Both the position numbers and the translations under genes were made by a program. Shown one piece after another: positions 18,952 to 27,517 of a DNA stretch of 64,000 nucleotides. Numbering within the stretch: the first letter of the stretch is position 1; each line of letters opens with the position of its first letter. The DNA comes from Bacteroides cutis (GTDB taxonomy: Bacteria; Bacteroidota; Bacteroidia; Bacteroidales; Bacteroidaceae), in contig NZ_OEST01000007.1 of the NCBI RefSeq assembly GCF_900241005.1, positions 146,356-210,355 on the forward strand, given 5' to 3'. The notes beneath the pieces were generated by a model that was not told where the DNA came from, did no database searches, and was given only the letters and a program-made list of their open reading frames with translations.

Positions 18952-19034
18952 AAACGGATGATGTATTCACTCAAAATACATCATCCGTTTATAGTAAACG
19001 CATCATCTGTTTGGCCCAAACGGATGATGTGTTT
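18952..19034. terminator. Two tandem hairpins sharing one motif
   Basis: First hairpin: AAACGGATGATGTATT with its perfect inverse, loop CACTCAA. Second: AAACGCATCATCTGTTT with AAACGGATGATGTGTTT, loop GGCCC, followed by a T run. The motif AAACGGATGATGT or its inverse occurs four times. The pair separates the convergent lipoprotein and korC genes. Confidence 0.85.
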
Positions 19035-19035
19035 T

Positions 19036-19578
19036 TTATACCTCTTTAATCAGCTCCATACCACGTTTGATAGCCTCTTCGTTCATTGGTATCAAGTGGT
19101 GGTGACGTTCAGGGAGTGTCTTCTTCAAGCCTTTGATAACATTCTCCAGTGTCACGATGGGTGCTATTTTCAATAGACCACCCAGCACAATCATGTTGAA
19201 CGCTTTGGCATTGTTCATTTCATTGGCAGTATCCATGGCGTCGATACGGTATACATGGATATCTTTACGTGTCGGCGGATTGATAATACCGTAGCCGTCA
19301 TAAATAAGTACACCGCCCGGTTTCACTTTATTTTCGAATTTTTCGAGTGAAGGTTGGTTCAGGATGATGGCTGCATCGTATTTACTGAGAATAGGAGAAG
19401 AGATTTTCTCATCGCTCACAATCACTGTTACGTTTGCCGTACCACCGCGTTGTTCAGGTCCGTAAGCGGGCATCCAGCTCACTTCTTTACCTTCCATCAA
19501 TCCGGAATATGCCAAAATCTTTCCCATGGACAATACACCTTGTCCACCGAAACCTGCTATAATGATTTCTTCTTTCAT
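19036..19578 (-). CDS. korC: 2-oxoacid:ferredoxin oxidoreductase, gamma subunit
   Basis: Gamma subunit of a KorABCD/VorABCD-type enzyme that oxidatively decarboxylates a 2-oxoacid (usually 2-oxoglutarate) to the acyl-CoA, reducing ferredoxin. Seen: IIIAGFGGQGVLSMGKIL at the N-terminus and SWMPAYGPEQRGGTA near residue 35, both family hallmarks. It is 180 residues. It is the last gene of the operon TPR-korD-korA-small membrane protein-korB-korC. The 2-oxoglutarate specificity is an annotation habit; branched-chain or other 2-oxoacids remain possible. Confidence 0.93.
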   Translation of the reverse strand: MKEEIIIAGFGGQGVLSMGKILAYSGLMEGKEVSWMPAYGPEQRGGTANVTVIVSDEKISSPILSKYDAAIILNQPSLEKFENKVKPGGVLIYDGYGIINPPTRKDIHVYRIDAMDTANEMNNAKAFNMIVLGGLLKIAPIVTLENVIKGLKKTLPERHHHLIPMNEEAIKRGMELIKEV

Positions 19579-19601
19579 TGTTCTTCTGTTTTTAGCACCA
19601 A

Positions 19602-20363
19602 TTATTTATCTTTCAAGTCACCCAGCGGATAGAATGGGAACATATTCTCTTCCATCCATTTATTGGATTTCTCTGGAGACATTTTCCAGCCGGAGTTACA
19701 AGTAGAAACTATTTCCACAAGGTTGGAACCCTTGCCTGCCATTGAATTCTCAAAAGCTTTGCGTATCGCTTTCTTTGCTTTACGGATAGCAGGAACGGTT
19801 TCCACGCTTTGGCGGGTGACGTATGCCGTACCCTCCAACTGGGCAGCAATATCGGCAATCTTCAGGGGATAACCATGCAGATGTACATCACGGCCATAAG
19901 GACTGGTCGAAGTCTTCATGCCTACGAGTGTAGTCGGAGCCATTTGACCACCTGTCATACCATAGATGGCATTGTTGATGAAGATAATGGTTATATTCTC
20001 ACCTCTATTCAGTGCATGAATTGTTTCGGCGGTACCGATGCAAGCCAAGTCACCATCTCCTTGGTAACTGAATACCAGACGATCCGGCCAAAGACGTTTG
20101 ATGGCGGTGGCAAGAGCAGGCGCACGTCCGTGAGCAGCTTCCTGCCAGTCAATATCTATATAGTTATAGATAAACACGGCACATCCTACGGGCGAGATAC
20201 CTATTGCTTTATCTTCCAGTCCCATTTCTTCGATTACTTCGGCAATCAGTTTATGAACCACACCGTGGCTACATCCCGGACAGTAATGCATGGGATTATC
20301 GTTCATTAGAGTCGGTTTTTTAGCAACCAGATTCTCAGGTTTGATAATATCTTCTTTTGTCAT
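19602..20363 (-). CDS. korB: 2-oxoacid:ferredoxin oxidoreductase, beta subunit
   Basis: Thiamine diphosphate-binding beta subunit. Seen: HYCPGCSHGVVHKLIAE near residue 28; GRAPALATAIKR; and the TPP motif QGDGDLACIGTAETIHA with FINNAIYGMTGGQ. I use the ATG giving MTKEDII, preceded by AGGAGAAG at good spacing; a GTG two codons upstream is less likely. That gives 253 residues. It lies between the small membrane protein and korC. Confidence 0.94.
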   Translation of the reverse strand: MTKEDIIKPENLVAKKPTLMNDNPMHYCPGCSHGVVHKLIAEVIEEMGLEDKAIGISPVGCAVFIYNYIDIDWQEAAHGRAPALATAIKRLWPDRLVFSYQGDGDLACIGTAETIHALNRGENITIIFINNAIYGMTGGQMAPTTLVGMKTSTSPYGRDVHLHGYPLKIADIAAQLEGTAYVTRQSVETVPAIRKAKKAIRKAFENSMAGKGSNLVEIVSTCNSGWKMSPEKSNKWMEENMFPFYPLGDLKDK

Positions 20364-20375
20364 AATCACTTCTCC

Positions 20376-20549
20376 TTATCTGTTGGTGAACCGTATGAAA
20401 AATTCCATCAACTTAACGAATATTGCTGCGCCGCAAACGTAGATAAATAGTTTGAAGTCATCTTTTGCAACAAAATAAACAATGATAGCTGCCAAAGCAA
20501 GTATCATGAAAAGAATATTTAGTACGGTTCTTATTTTATCAGGATTCAT
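20376..20549 (-). CDS. Small two-helix membrane protein in the kor operon
   Basis: A 57-residue open frame, starting MNPDKIRTVLNILFMILALA and ending RFTNR. Seen: two hydrophobic segments (about residues 8-26 and 33-52) separated by AKDDFK, so probably two transmembrane helices. The stop lies 12 bases before the korB ATG, and the korB ribosome-binding site is between them. Position and same strand argue for a real gene. Function unknown: a membrane tether or assembly factor for the oxidoreductase is speculation. Confidence 0.72.
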   Translation of the reverse strand: MNPDKIRTVLNILFMILALAAIIVYFVAKDDFKLFIYVCGAAIFVKLMEFFIRFTNR

Positions 20550-20555
20550 TTCTTT

Positions 20556-20633
20556 AATTGAGAATTAAAAATTAAAAATTAGAAAATGGAGATAGCTGAG
20601 ATTTTTTAATTCTCAACTCTCAATTTTTAATTT
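20556..20633. repeat. AT-rich GAGAATTAAAAATT inverted repeat overlapping the korA 3' end
   Basis: Left unit GAGAATTAAAAATTAAAAAT and a right unit that is its near inverse (with GAGAGTTGAGAATT) surround a short centre. The right unit supplies the last codons and the stop of korA. It looks like a short dispersed intergenic repeat. Confidence 0.6.
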
Positions 20634-21698
20634 AGCAAGTGCCACAACAATTTCATCCGGATCGGGCACGATACCACCGAGACGTCCGAAGTGTTCCACC
20701 TTCACTTTACCATTTACTGCAAGACGGACGTCTTCAATCATCTGTCCGGCATTCAGTTCGGTAACCAATATACCTTTTACCTTGTCGGCGTATGCGGCGA
20801 TGGCTTTTGTAGGGAATGGCCACAAGGTGATGGGGCGGAGCATACCTACTTTGATACCTTCTTCGCGAGCCAGTTCCATTGCTTTCTGTCCGATACGTGC
20901 CATAGAACCAAAGGCTACAATCAGGTATTCGGCATCTTCACAATGAATTTCTTCAAAACGTACTTCGTTCTCTTCGATTTCTTTGTACTTGGCTTGGAAA
21001 CGGATATTGTTCTTTTCCATTTCCTCCGGTTTCAGTTCCAGAGAAGTGATGATATTGGGTTTGCGCCCATTAGTTCTACCGGTAGTAGCCCATGGACATT
21101 GTTCAATAACCTCAGCATCCGTGCGGCGTGGCTTTTGTGCAGGAAGAACTACTTTTTCCATCATTTGTCCAATCACACCGTCGGCAAGGATGATGGCCGG
21201 ATTACGATACTTGAAAGCCAGTTCAAAACCAAGACCTACGAAATCTGCCATTTCCTGTACAGAAGCTGGAGCAAGGGCGATAAGGCGATAATCACCGTGA
21301 CCGCCACCTTTTACGGTCTGAAAATAATCAGCCTGACTAGGCTGAATAGTTCCGAGTCCGGGACCGCCACGCATCACATTTACAATCAAACAAGGCAGTT
21401 CGGCACCGGCAATATAAGAGATACCTTCCTGTTTTAAACTTACACCGGGGCTTGATGAGGAGGTCATCACCATCTTTCCGCTTCCGGCACCACCGTATAC
21501 CATATTAATAGCCGCCACTTCACTTTCTGCCTGGAGCACTACCATACCGGTTGTTTCCCATGGTTTCAGTTCGGCAAGAGTTTCCAATACTTCTGATTGG
21601 GGGGTAATAGGATAACCAAAATATCCATCGGCACCGCAACGAATGGCTGCGTGGGCGATGGCTTCGTTTCCTTTCATTAATACAACTTCTTCTGCCAT
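20613..21698 (-). CDS. korA: 2-oxoacid:ferredoxin oxidoreductase, alpha subunit
   Basis: Alpha subunit carrying the pyrimidine-binding half of the TPP site. Seen: GNEAIAHAAIRCGADGYFGYPITPQS at the N-terminus (split across about residues 10-34); SSSSPGVSLKQEGISY near 80; MRGGPGLGTIQPSQADYFQ near 110; and a C-terminal GMLRPITLWPFP and TELNAGQM. It is 361 residues. The final six codons (KLKIES) lie inside an AT-rich repeat, so the C-terminus may differ from relatives. It is preceded 11 bases upstream by korD. Confidence 0.95.
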   Translation of the reverse strand: MAEEVVLMKGNEAIAHAAIRCGADGYFGYPITPQSEVLETLAELKPWETTGMVVLQAESEVAAINMVYGGAGSGKMVMTSSSSPGVSLKQEGISYIAGAELPCLIVNVMRGGPGLGTIQPSQADYFQTVKGGGHGDYRLIALAPASVQEMADFVGLGFELAFKYRNPAIILADGVIGQMMEKVVLPAQKPRRTDAEVIEQCPWATTGRTNGRKPNIITSLELKPEEMEKNNIRFQAKYKEIEENEVRFEEIHCEDAEYLIVAFGSMARIGQKAMELAREEGIKVGMLRPITLWPFPTKAIAAYADKVKGILVTELNAGQMIEDVRLAVNGKVKVEHFGRLGGIVPDPDEIVVALAKLKIES

Positions 21699-21709
21699 AT
21701 TCTTCTTAT

Positions 21710-21937
21710 TTATTCTACTTTTACTTTATAAACCGAGATACATCCGTCCGGACATACTGTGGCACACGAGCTACATCCGTTGCAAGTATCTTCCAATATC
21801 TGATGGGCATAATTATATCCCTTCACGTTCACCTCTTTGGTGAGGGCTATTACATTGAGCGGACAAGCCACGACACACAGGTTGCAGCCTTTGCAACGCT
21901 CGGTGTCCACTACGATTGCTCCTTTGATTTTTGCCAT
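21710..21937 (-). CDS. korD: 2-oxoacid:ferredoxin oxidoreductase, delta (ferredoxin) subunit
   Basis: Small 2[4Fe-4S] ferredoxin-like subunit that passes electrons out of the enzyme. Seen: two CxxCxxCxxxCP motifs, CKGCNLCVVACP near residue 15 and CNGCSSCATVCP near 53, in 75 residues. It sits between the TPR gene and korA. Confidence 0.94.
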   Translation of the reverse strand: MAKIKGAIVVDTERCKGCNLCVVACPLNVIALTKEVNVKGYNYAHQILEDTCNGCSSCATVCPDGCISVYKVKVE

Positions 21938-21955
21938 AATTTACGTTTTTTTATT

Positions 21956-22231
21956 TTATTGATTGTACATATCCTTATTGAAGAAATTCAGAATATCCAT
22001 TACCATGTTGTAGGCTTGTCGGGCAGGACTGTCAGGATTAAGGTCGATAGCATATTGGTAGTTGTTCAGCGCCTGCTGCCAATTACCCTGTTTGCGGTAA
22101 GCATTTCCACGGAGATAATAGGCTTCGTCCTTTCCGGGAAAATCGGATTGTAATATTTTGTCAAGCTGAGGGATAGCTTGCTCTACATTTCCTTGATTGA
22201 TAAGCTCTTTTATGGTATTCAGTTGCTCCAT
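21956..22231 (-). CDS. Small TPR protein heading the kor operon
   Basis: A 91-residue protein with two tetratricopeptide repeats: GNVEQAIPQLDKIL (about 13-27), and AYYLRGNAYRKQGNWQQALNNYQYAIDLNP (about 37-66, split here only in description). There is no signal peptide. It begins 18 bases before korD on the same strand. Probably a protein-protein adaptor; its partner is not evident from sequence. Confidence 0.85.
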   Translation of the reverse strand: MEQLNTIKELINQGNVEQAIPQLDKILQSDFPGKDEAYYLRGNAYRKQGNWQQALNNYQYAIDLNPDSPARQAYNMVMDILNFFNKDMYNQ

Positions 22232-22330
22232 ATCATTCTGAGTTCCGGATTATTGAACTACAAAGATAGTTTTTATTTAAAGACATTAGTCATCTTATCT
22301 GCTAAAAATAAGAAAATAGGGGGAATAAAG

Positions 22331-22368
22331 AAGGGCTTGCAAATGCTGAAAGCACATGTCAAGCCCTT
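22331..22368 (-). terminator. Terminator of the transketolase-rpiB operon
   Basis: AAGGGCTTG and CAAGCCCTT flank an inner TGC/GCA stem. T-rich sequence lies on both sides, so it could act both ways. It lies 25 bases past the rpiB stop. Confidence 0.82.
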
Positions 22369-22392
22369 TTTTATATCATACGATACCTCTTT

Positions 22393-22827
22393 TTACTTTA
22401 CCGGTATTTTGTCAATTCTCCGTTGATGGCGTCCACCCTCAAACGGGGTGGAGAAGAATTTAGTCATAATTCCATCAGCTTCCTGGTTGGTGATGAAACG
22501 TCCTGGCATCACAAGTATGTTAGCGTCATTGTGTTGACGGGCCAGACCGGCTATTTCGGTATTCCAGCATAATGCGGCACGAATGCCCTGATGCTTGTTC
22601 AGTGTCATACTGATACCGTTTCCACTTCCACAGATAGCAATACCCGGATAACATTCACCAGATTCTACTGCTTGTGCAAGGGGGTGTGCAAAATCCGGAT
22701 AATCCACACTTTCGGGAGAATAAGTACCAAAGTCCTTATATTCCAAACCTTTAGCTTCAAGCCATTCTTTTACATATTGTTTCAGAGCATATCCTGCATG
22801 GTCACAACAGATTCCGATTGTTTTCAT
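22393..22827 (-). CDS. rpiB: Ribose-5-phosphate isomerase B
   Basis: Interconverts ribose 5-phosphate and ribulose 5-phosphate in the pentose phosphate pathway. Seen: IGICCDHAGYALKQ at the N-terminus, DYPDFAHPLA near 43, the GSGNGISMTLNKHQGIRAALCW motif near 67 with the usual catalytic region, and HNDANILVMPGRF. It is 144 residues, as expected. The ATG immediately follows the transketolase stop with no gap, so the genes are tightly coupled and belong to one pathway. Confidence 0.96.
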   Translation of the reverse strand: MKTIGICCDHAGYALKQYVKEWLEAKGLEYKDFGTYSPESVDYPDFAHPLAQAVESGECYPGIAICGSGNGISMTLNKHQGIRAALCWNTEIAGLARQHNDANILVMPGRFITNQEADGIMTKFFSTPFEGGRHQRRIDKIPVK

Positions 22828-24837
22828 TTATAACATTGCTTTTACTTGTTTATATACATTTTCTGCTGTAAAACCTAATTTCTCGTCCAGTACCTTGTAA
22901 GGGGCTGAGAAACCGAATGATTCCAATCCCCAAACTTTACCGTTTACGCCTACAAGACCTTCTAATGTTACAGGCAGACCGGCAGTCAAACCGAATACCT
23001 TGGCACCGACAGGAATAATGGTTTCCTGATAACCCGGAGCCTGGCTGCGGAATAAACCTTCGGACGGAGCAGATACGATACGTACTTTTATGCCGTCTTT
23101 ACGTAACAATTCAGTACCTGCAACTAATGTCGCTACCTCAGAACCTGATGCAACCAGAACAACATCCGGATTTTCATCCGAACCGGCTACGATATAAGCG
23201 CCTTTTACTGCTTGTCCATAATCGTTACCGGTCGGCAGGTTGGCAATGTTCTGACGGGAGAAAATCAATGCGGTAGGAGTGGCCATATTTTCCATGGCGA
23301 GTTTCCAGGCTATAGTAGTCTCTTCTGCATCTGCCGGGCGAAGTACCAGCATGGAATTACGCCCTTTGTGATTCTTCATCTTTTCCATCAGGCGGATTTG
23401 AGCTTCCTGTTCTACCGGTTCATGGGTAGGACCGTCTTCGCCTACACGGAATGCATCGTGTGTCCAGATGAATTTAATGGGTACTTCCATCAAAGCTGCC
23501 ATGCGTATGGCGGGTTTCATATAGTCGGAGAATACGAAGAATGTTCCGCAAGCGGGGATGATCCCCCCGTGGAGTGACATACCGATACAGCAACAAGCCA
23601 TCGTCAGCTCGGAAACACCGGCTTGGAAGAAAGCACCGCTGAAATCACCTTTTTTGAAAGCGTGAGTCTTTTTCAGGAAACCGTCTGTCTTGTCCGAATT
23701 GGAAAGGTCGGCAGAAGCCACTACCATGTTTCCTACTTGCTCGGCAAGAGCACCGAGTACGGTAGCAGATGCGGCACGTGTAGCTACATTGGCTTTTTGT
23801 TCAATGGAAGCCCAGTCCACTTCAGGAACTTTACCCGAGAAGAACAGCTCCAGTTTAGCAGCTAATTCGGGATTGGCTTTCGTCCATGCCGCTTTTACAG
23901 CATATTTTTCTGTCATGATCTTTTTCAGCTCTACGGCACGTTTGGCATATAATTCTGCTACTTCGGGGAAGATAACGAAAGGGTTTGTAGGGTCTCCACC
24001 CAAATTCTTGATAGTGTTGACATAAGCATCACCACCCAAAGGAGCACCATGAGTGGCGCAACTGGCTTCGTAACTGCTTCCATCCGCTTTACGGGCACCT
24101 TTACCCATTATGGTGTGGCCGATTATCAAAGTCGGACGTTCGTTTTCTGCTTTAGCTGCGTTAAGAGCACCGCGAATGGCATCCGGATCATTACCGTCAA
24201 TTGTAATGACTTTCCAACCCCAGGCTTCGTATTTTTTTGCAGTATCTTCGATCGTTACATCTCTTGTTTCAGTAGAAAGCTGGATGTCATTGGCATCATA
24301 GAACATGATGAGGTTATCCAGTCCCAACGCACCGGCAATACGGCCGGCACCTTGTGAAATTTCTTCCTGAATACCGCCGTCGGATATATATGCATAAATT
24401 GTCTGGTTCATTACCTCATTGAAACGTGCTTTCATGAACTTGGCGGCAATGGCAGCTCCTACGGCATAAGTATGTCCCTGTCCCAGCGGACCGGAGGTGT
24501 TTTCGATGCCACGCATAATATCACGTTCGGGATGTCCCGGCGTAGGACTTCCCCATTGACGGAATTCCTTCAATTCATCCAGCGTGAACTTGCCGGCCAG
24601 TGCCAATGTAGAATAAAGCATCGGTGACATGTGTCCCGGATCAAGGAAGAAGCGGTCACGGCCTTCCCATGCCGGATTTTCGGGATCGTATACTAGAAAC
24701 TCCGAATAGAGTACATTTACAAAGTCAGCACCACCCATGGCACCGCCGGGGTGTCCGGAATTGGCCTTCTCAACCATTGAAGCAGCAAGAATACGGATAT
24801 TGTCCGCTGCACGGTTCATAAGTTTGTTGTCGTTCAT
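22828..24837 (-). CDS. tkt: Transketolase
   Basis: TPP-dependent transfer of two-carbon units between sugar phosphates. Seen: SGHPGGAMGGAD near residue 27, LDPGHMSPMLYSTLA, the TPP motif ISDGGIQEEISQGAGRIAG near 150 with MFYDANDIQLS, and THDAFRVGEDGPTHEPVEQ near 460. It is 669 residues. ATG at the start of the MNDNKLMNRA sequence. Directly followed by rpiB. Confidence 0.97.
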   Translation of the reverse strand: MNDNKLMNRAADNIRILAASMVEKANSGHPGGAMGGADFVNVLYSEFLVYDPENPAWEGRDRFFLDPGHMSPMLYSTLALAGKFTLDELKEFRQWGSPTPGHPERDIMRGIENTSGPLGQGHTYAVGAAIAAKFMKARFNEVMNQTIYAYISDGGIQEEISQGAGRIAGALGLDNLIMFYDANDIQLSTETRDVTIEDTAKKYEAWGWKVITIDGNDPDAIRGALNAAKAENERPTLIIGHTIMGKGARKADGSSYEASCATHGAPLGGDAYVNTIKNLGGDPTNPFVIFPEVAELYAKRAVELKKIMTEKYAVKAAWTKANPELAAKLELFFSGKVPEVDWASIEQKANVATRAASATVLGALAEQVGNMVVASADLSNSDKTDGFLKKTHAFKKGDFSGAFFQAGVSELTMACCCIGMSLHGGIIPACGTFFVFSDYMKPAIRMAALMEVPIKFIWTHDAFRVGEDGPTHEPVEQEAQIRLMEKMKNHKGRNSMLVLRPADAEETTIAWKLAMENMATPTALIFSRQNIANLPTGNDYGQAVKGAYIVAGSDENPDVVLVASGSEVATLVAGTELLRKDGIKVRIVSAPSEGLFRSQAPGYQETIIPVGAKVFGLTAGLPVTLEGLVGVNGKVWGLESFGFSAPYKVLDEKLGFTAENVYKQVKAML

Positions 24838-24880
24838 ATCTTTAATCGTTTAATATATTCTCATTGGAACTTTCACATGG

Positions 24881-24888
24881 CAAAGATA
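24881..24888 (-). promoter_or_regulatory. Candidate -7 box for tkt-rpiB
   Basis: TATCTTTG on the minus strand, 44 bases before the tkt start. No TTTG found at -33 spacing. Confidence 0.45.
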
Positions 24889-24945
24889 ATTCTTTATACG
24901 TAAATTTCCTCATGAATAAAGTGTCTTTTTAGTAACATACAGAAA

Positions 24946-24976
24946 AAGCACTTTTCTACAAACGAGAAAAGTGCTT
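24946..24976 (-). terminator. Terminator of the galactose operon
   Basis: AAGCACTTTTCT and its perfect inverse around the loop ACAAACG, 29 bases past the galK stop, upstream of the tkt promoter. Confidence 0.85.
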
Positions 24977-25004
24977 CCATTGTTTATGAAAAAAGAATGA
25001 AGTT

Positions 25005-26159
25005 TTATTCTAATCTGCGTGCACCGTCACCAATGATTACATCATAAACTTTCGGGCTTCTACCGAATTTCTTCTTGAATTCATCTTTTGCTCTTTCAAT
25101 AAATGTACTGTAAAGCTCATCTTTTACCAGATTGATGGTACAACCGCCAAAACCGCCACCCATTACGCGTGAACCGGTCACGCCACAGTCAAAGGCAAGG
25201 TCGTTGAGGAAGTCGAGTTCTTCGCAGCTTACTTCATACAACTTACTCATACCGTGGTGGGTTTCGTACATCTTTTGGCCTACAGTTTCGTAATCATCTT
25301 TCTCCAAAGCATCACAAACATCGAGCACACGCTGGATTTCTTCGATTACATATTCTGCACGCATATAATCTTCTGCGCTGATATCGGCTTTAGCTTCCTC
25401 CAGCATTTCCATGGTACAGTCACGTAAGAATTCTACATGGGGATGTTTTCTCTGTATGGCAGCAACCGCAGCTTCGCAACTTTGGCGACGTTTGTTATAG
25501 GCAGAAGAAGCCAATTCATGTTTTACAACGGAGTCTACCAATACCAGACGGTATCCCTTCGGGTTGAACGGGAAGTATTGATATTCCAGTGAACGGCAAT
25601 CCAGACGGATCAGGCTGCCTTGCTTTCCGAATACGGATGCAAATTGATCCATGATACCGCAGTTCACGCCACAGTAATTATGCTCGGTAGCTTGTCCTAC
25701 TTTCGCCAATTCGAATTTGTCAATTTTGTTCTCACCGAACAGGTCATTTATAGCGTATGCGTATGTACTTTCCAATGCGGCGGAAGAAGACATACCGGCT
25801 CCCAGAGGTACATCACCTGCAAAAGCGGTATTGAAACCTTTCACTTCTACACCACGCTTAATCATTTCACGGCATACACCGAAAATATATCTTGCCCAGC
25901 TGGCACGCGGGGCGTCTTCTTCATTCAAACCAAACTCCACATAATCTTTCAAATCGATGGAATAAGCTTTTACTGTGTTTGTGCCATTAGGTTTAATTTC
26001 TGCAATCATGCCCTTGTCGATTGCTCCGGGAAATACAAAACCACCGTTATAGTCAGTGTGTTCACCGATAAGGTTGATGCGACCCGGAGAAGCATATACA
26101 GCTCCCGTTGTTCCGTCAAAATGTTTGATGAAACGGCTTCTTACGTATTCTATATCCAT
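25005..26159 (-). CDS. galK: Galactokinase
   Basis: Phosphorylates galactose at C1, first committed step of the Leloir pathway. Seen: the GHMP signature set GRINLIGEHTDYNGG near residue 25, PLGAGMSSSAALE near 118, and GSRVMGGGFGGCTIN near 335. It is 384 residues. Last gene of a minus-strand operon galM - sugar transporter - galK. Confidence 0.97.
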   Translation of the reverse strand: MDIEYVRSRFIKHFDGTTGAVYASPGRINLIGEHTDYNGGFVFPGAIDKGMIAEIKPNGTNTVKAYSIDLKDYVEFGLNEEDAPRASWARYIFGVCREMIKRGVEVKGFNTAFAGDVPLGAGMSSSAALESTYAYAINDLFGENKIDKFELAKVGQATEHNYCGVNCGIMDQFASVFGKQGSLIRLDCRSLEYQYFPFNPKGYRLVLVDSVVKHELASSAYNKRRQSCEAAVAAIQRKHPHVEFLRDCTMEMLEEAKADISAEDYMRAEYVIEEIQRVLDVCDALEKDDYETVGQKMYETHHGMSKLYEVSCEELDFLNDLAFDCGVTGSRVMGGGFGGCTINLVKDELYSTFIERAKDEFKKKFGRSPKVYDVIIGDGARRLE

Positions 26160-26196
26160 GATACTAATATATTAAGGTGAATAATTATATTCTTGA

Positions 26197-27477
26197 TTAT
26201 TTCTTTGAACTGTCAATTCTTGAACCTACCAAAGCGTAGAACAGGATATAACCGGCACAGAAGAGAACTACCCAATAGCTGGTCATATAATCGGTAAGGT
26301 CAGCCAACCAACCTTGGATAGCTACCATGACAGCGCAACCGAATACCATTGTCATGAAAATACCACTGGCAATAGCCGTGTATTTACCAAGGCCTTCAAC
26401 TGCCATATTGAAAATACCACCCCACATCACACTGGTGCAGAGCCCAACCAGCAAGAAAGCGAATATTCCTACAGGAACTTCCGCCCAAATAAGTTCTAAT
26501 TGAGCCCAGTCGATACCCGGAACATTTACTGTGATATCTGTAGGCGCAAACATACCGAATGCCACAAGTATAAGGCTGGCACTGGCAACTACCGTAATCA
26601 TTTTTCTACTTGAAATCTTACCGGCAATGGTACCACCAACCAAACGGCCTACGAGCATCATCAACCAATAAACGGCAACAATAAGACCTACAATGCTGGC
26701 ATCCATACCCAAACCGGGAGTAGCTGCGTCAGGCGCTGAAGAAAGATATTGGAGGATGTAAGTCGGTGTTCCTACTTCAACACCCATATACAGGAAGATA
26801 GCGATAATACCGAGAACGAAGTGGCGATATTTCATGGCACCTTTGATAAGCGTGGTGTCAACCGGAGCTTGTTCGGGTTCTTCAATCTTGGTGAAGAAGA
26901 TTACGATGAAACCGATGATGAAGATTGCAAGCGCAATCATCAATGCAGGTGTAGCATCGGCAATGTGTGCTTTAGCGGCATCACCAATCAAGGCACCCAT
27001 AATGATATATACGGCTACGGCAGCAGTACTGTTGAACACGCCACCGATCTGGATGAGCTGGTTTCCTTTGTTTCCACCGCCACCGAGGAGGTTCAGCATA
27101 GGATTGACTACACAATTGAGGATACACATTGTGAAACCACTGATGAAGGCACCGATCAGATAAACCAAAAAAGCGCTTTCTTTACCCACGTGTCCACTCA
27201 ACCATTGCACGAGAATACCGATAATTCCCACGAACAGACCGATAAGTGCAGTTTTCTTATAACCGAACTTGGCGATGAGCATACCGGCAGGAATACCCAT
27301 AACAAGATATGCGATAAAGTTTCCATAGTTACCAATTTGTGCAAGTACGTTACTGGCCCCGAAATCATTCTTTACAATCACTGCCATTGGTGAACAAAGG
27401 TTAGTAACGAATGCAATCATAGCGAAGAGTGCAATCATGATAATGATAGCTCCCCATTGTTTTTTTTGTTGACTCAT
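26197..27477 (-). CDS. Glucose/galactose MFS transporter (FucP/GluP family)
   Basis: Inner-membrane sugar:H+ symporter of the fucose/glucose-galactose subfamily of the major facilitator superfamily. Seen: about twelve hydrophobic helices; FVTNLCSPMAVIVKNDF after helix 1; GYKKTALIGL between helices 2 and 3; CILNCVVNPMLNLLGG in helix 5 region; and GRLVGGTIAGKISSRK. It is 426 residues. Lies between galM and galK, which supports galactose or glucose uptake. Confidence 0.92.
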   Translation of the reverse strand: MSQQKKQWGAIIIMIALFAMIAFVTNLCSPMAVIVKNDFGASNVLAQIGNYGNFIAYLVMGIPAGMLIAKFGYKKTALIGLFVGIIGILVQWLSGHVGKESAFLVYLIGAFISGFTMCILNCVVNPMLNLLGGGGNKGNQLIQIGGVFNSTAAVAVYIIMGALIGDAAKAHIADATPALMIALAIFIIGFIVIFFTKIEEPEQAPVDTTLIKGAMKYRHFVLGIIAIFLYMGVEVGTPTYILQYLSSAPDAATPGLGMDASIVGLIVAVYWLMMLVGRLVGGTIAGKISSRKMITVVASASLILVAFGMFAPTDITVNVPGIDWAQLELIWAEVPVGIFAFLLVGLCTSVMWGGIFNMAVEGLGKYTAIASGIFMTMVFGCAVMVAIQGWLADLTDYMTSYWVVLFCAGYILFYALVGSRIDSSKK

Positions 27478-27517
27478 GTTTTTGTAGATATTAAATTATT
27501 AATTTTCTGTGTTTTAT

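Noticed and set aside
20691..21437. A 248-codon plus-strand frame opposite korA
   Set aside because: Shadow of korA; it is Cys/His/Phe-rich nonsense without domain features.
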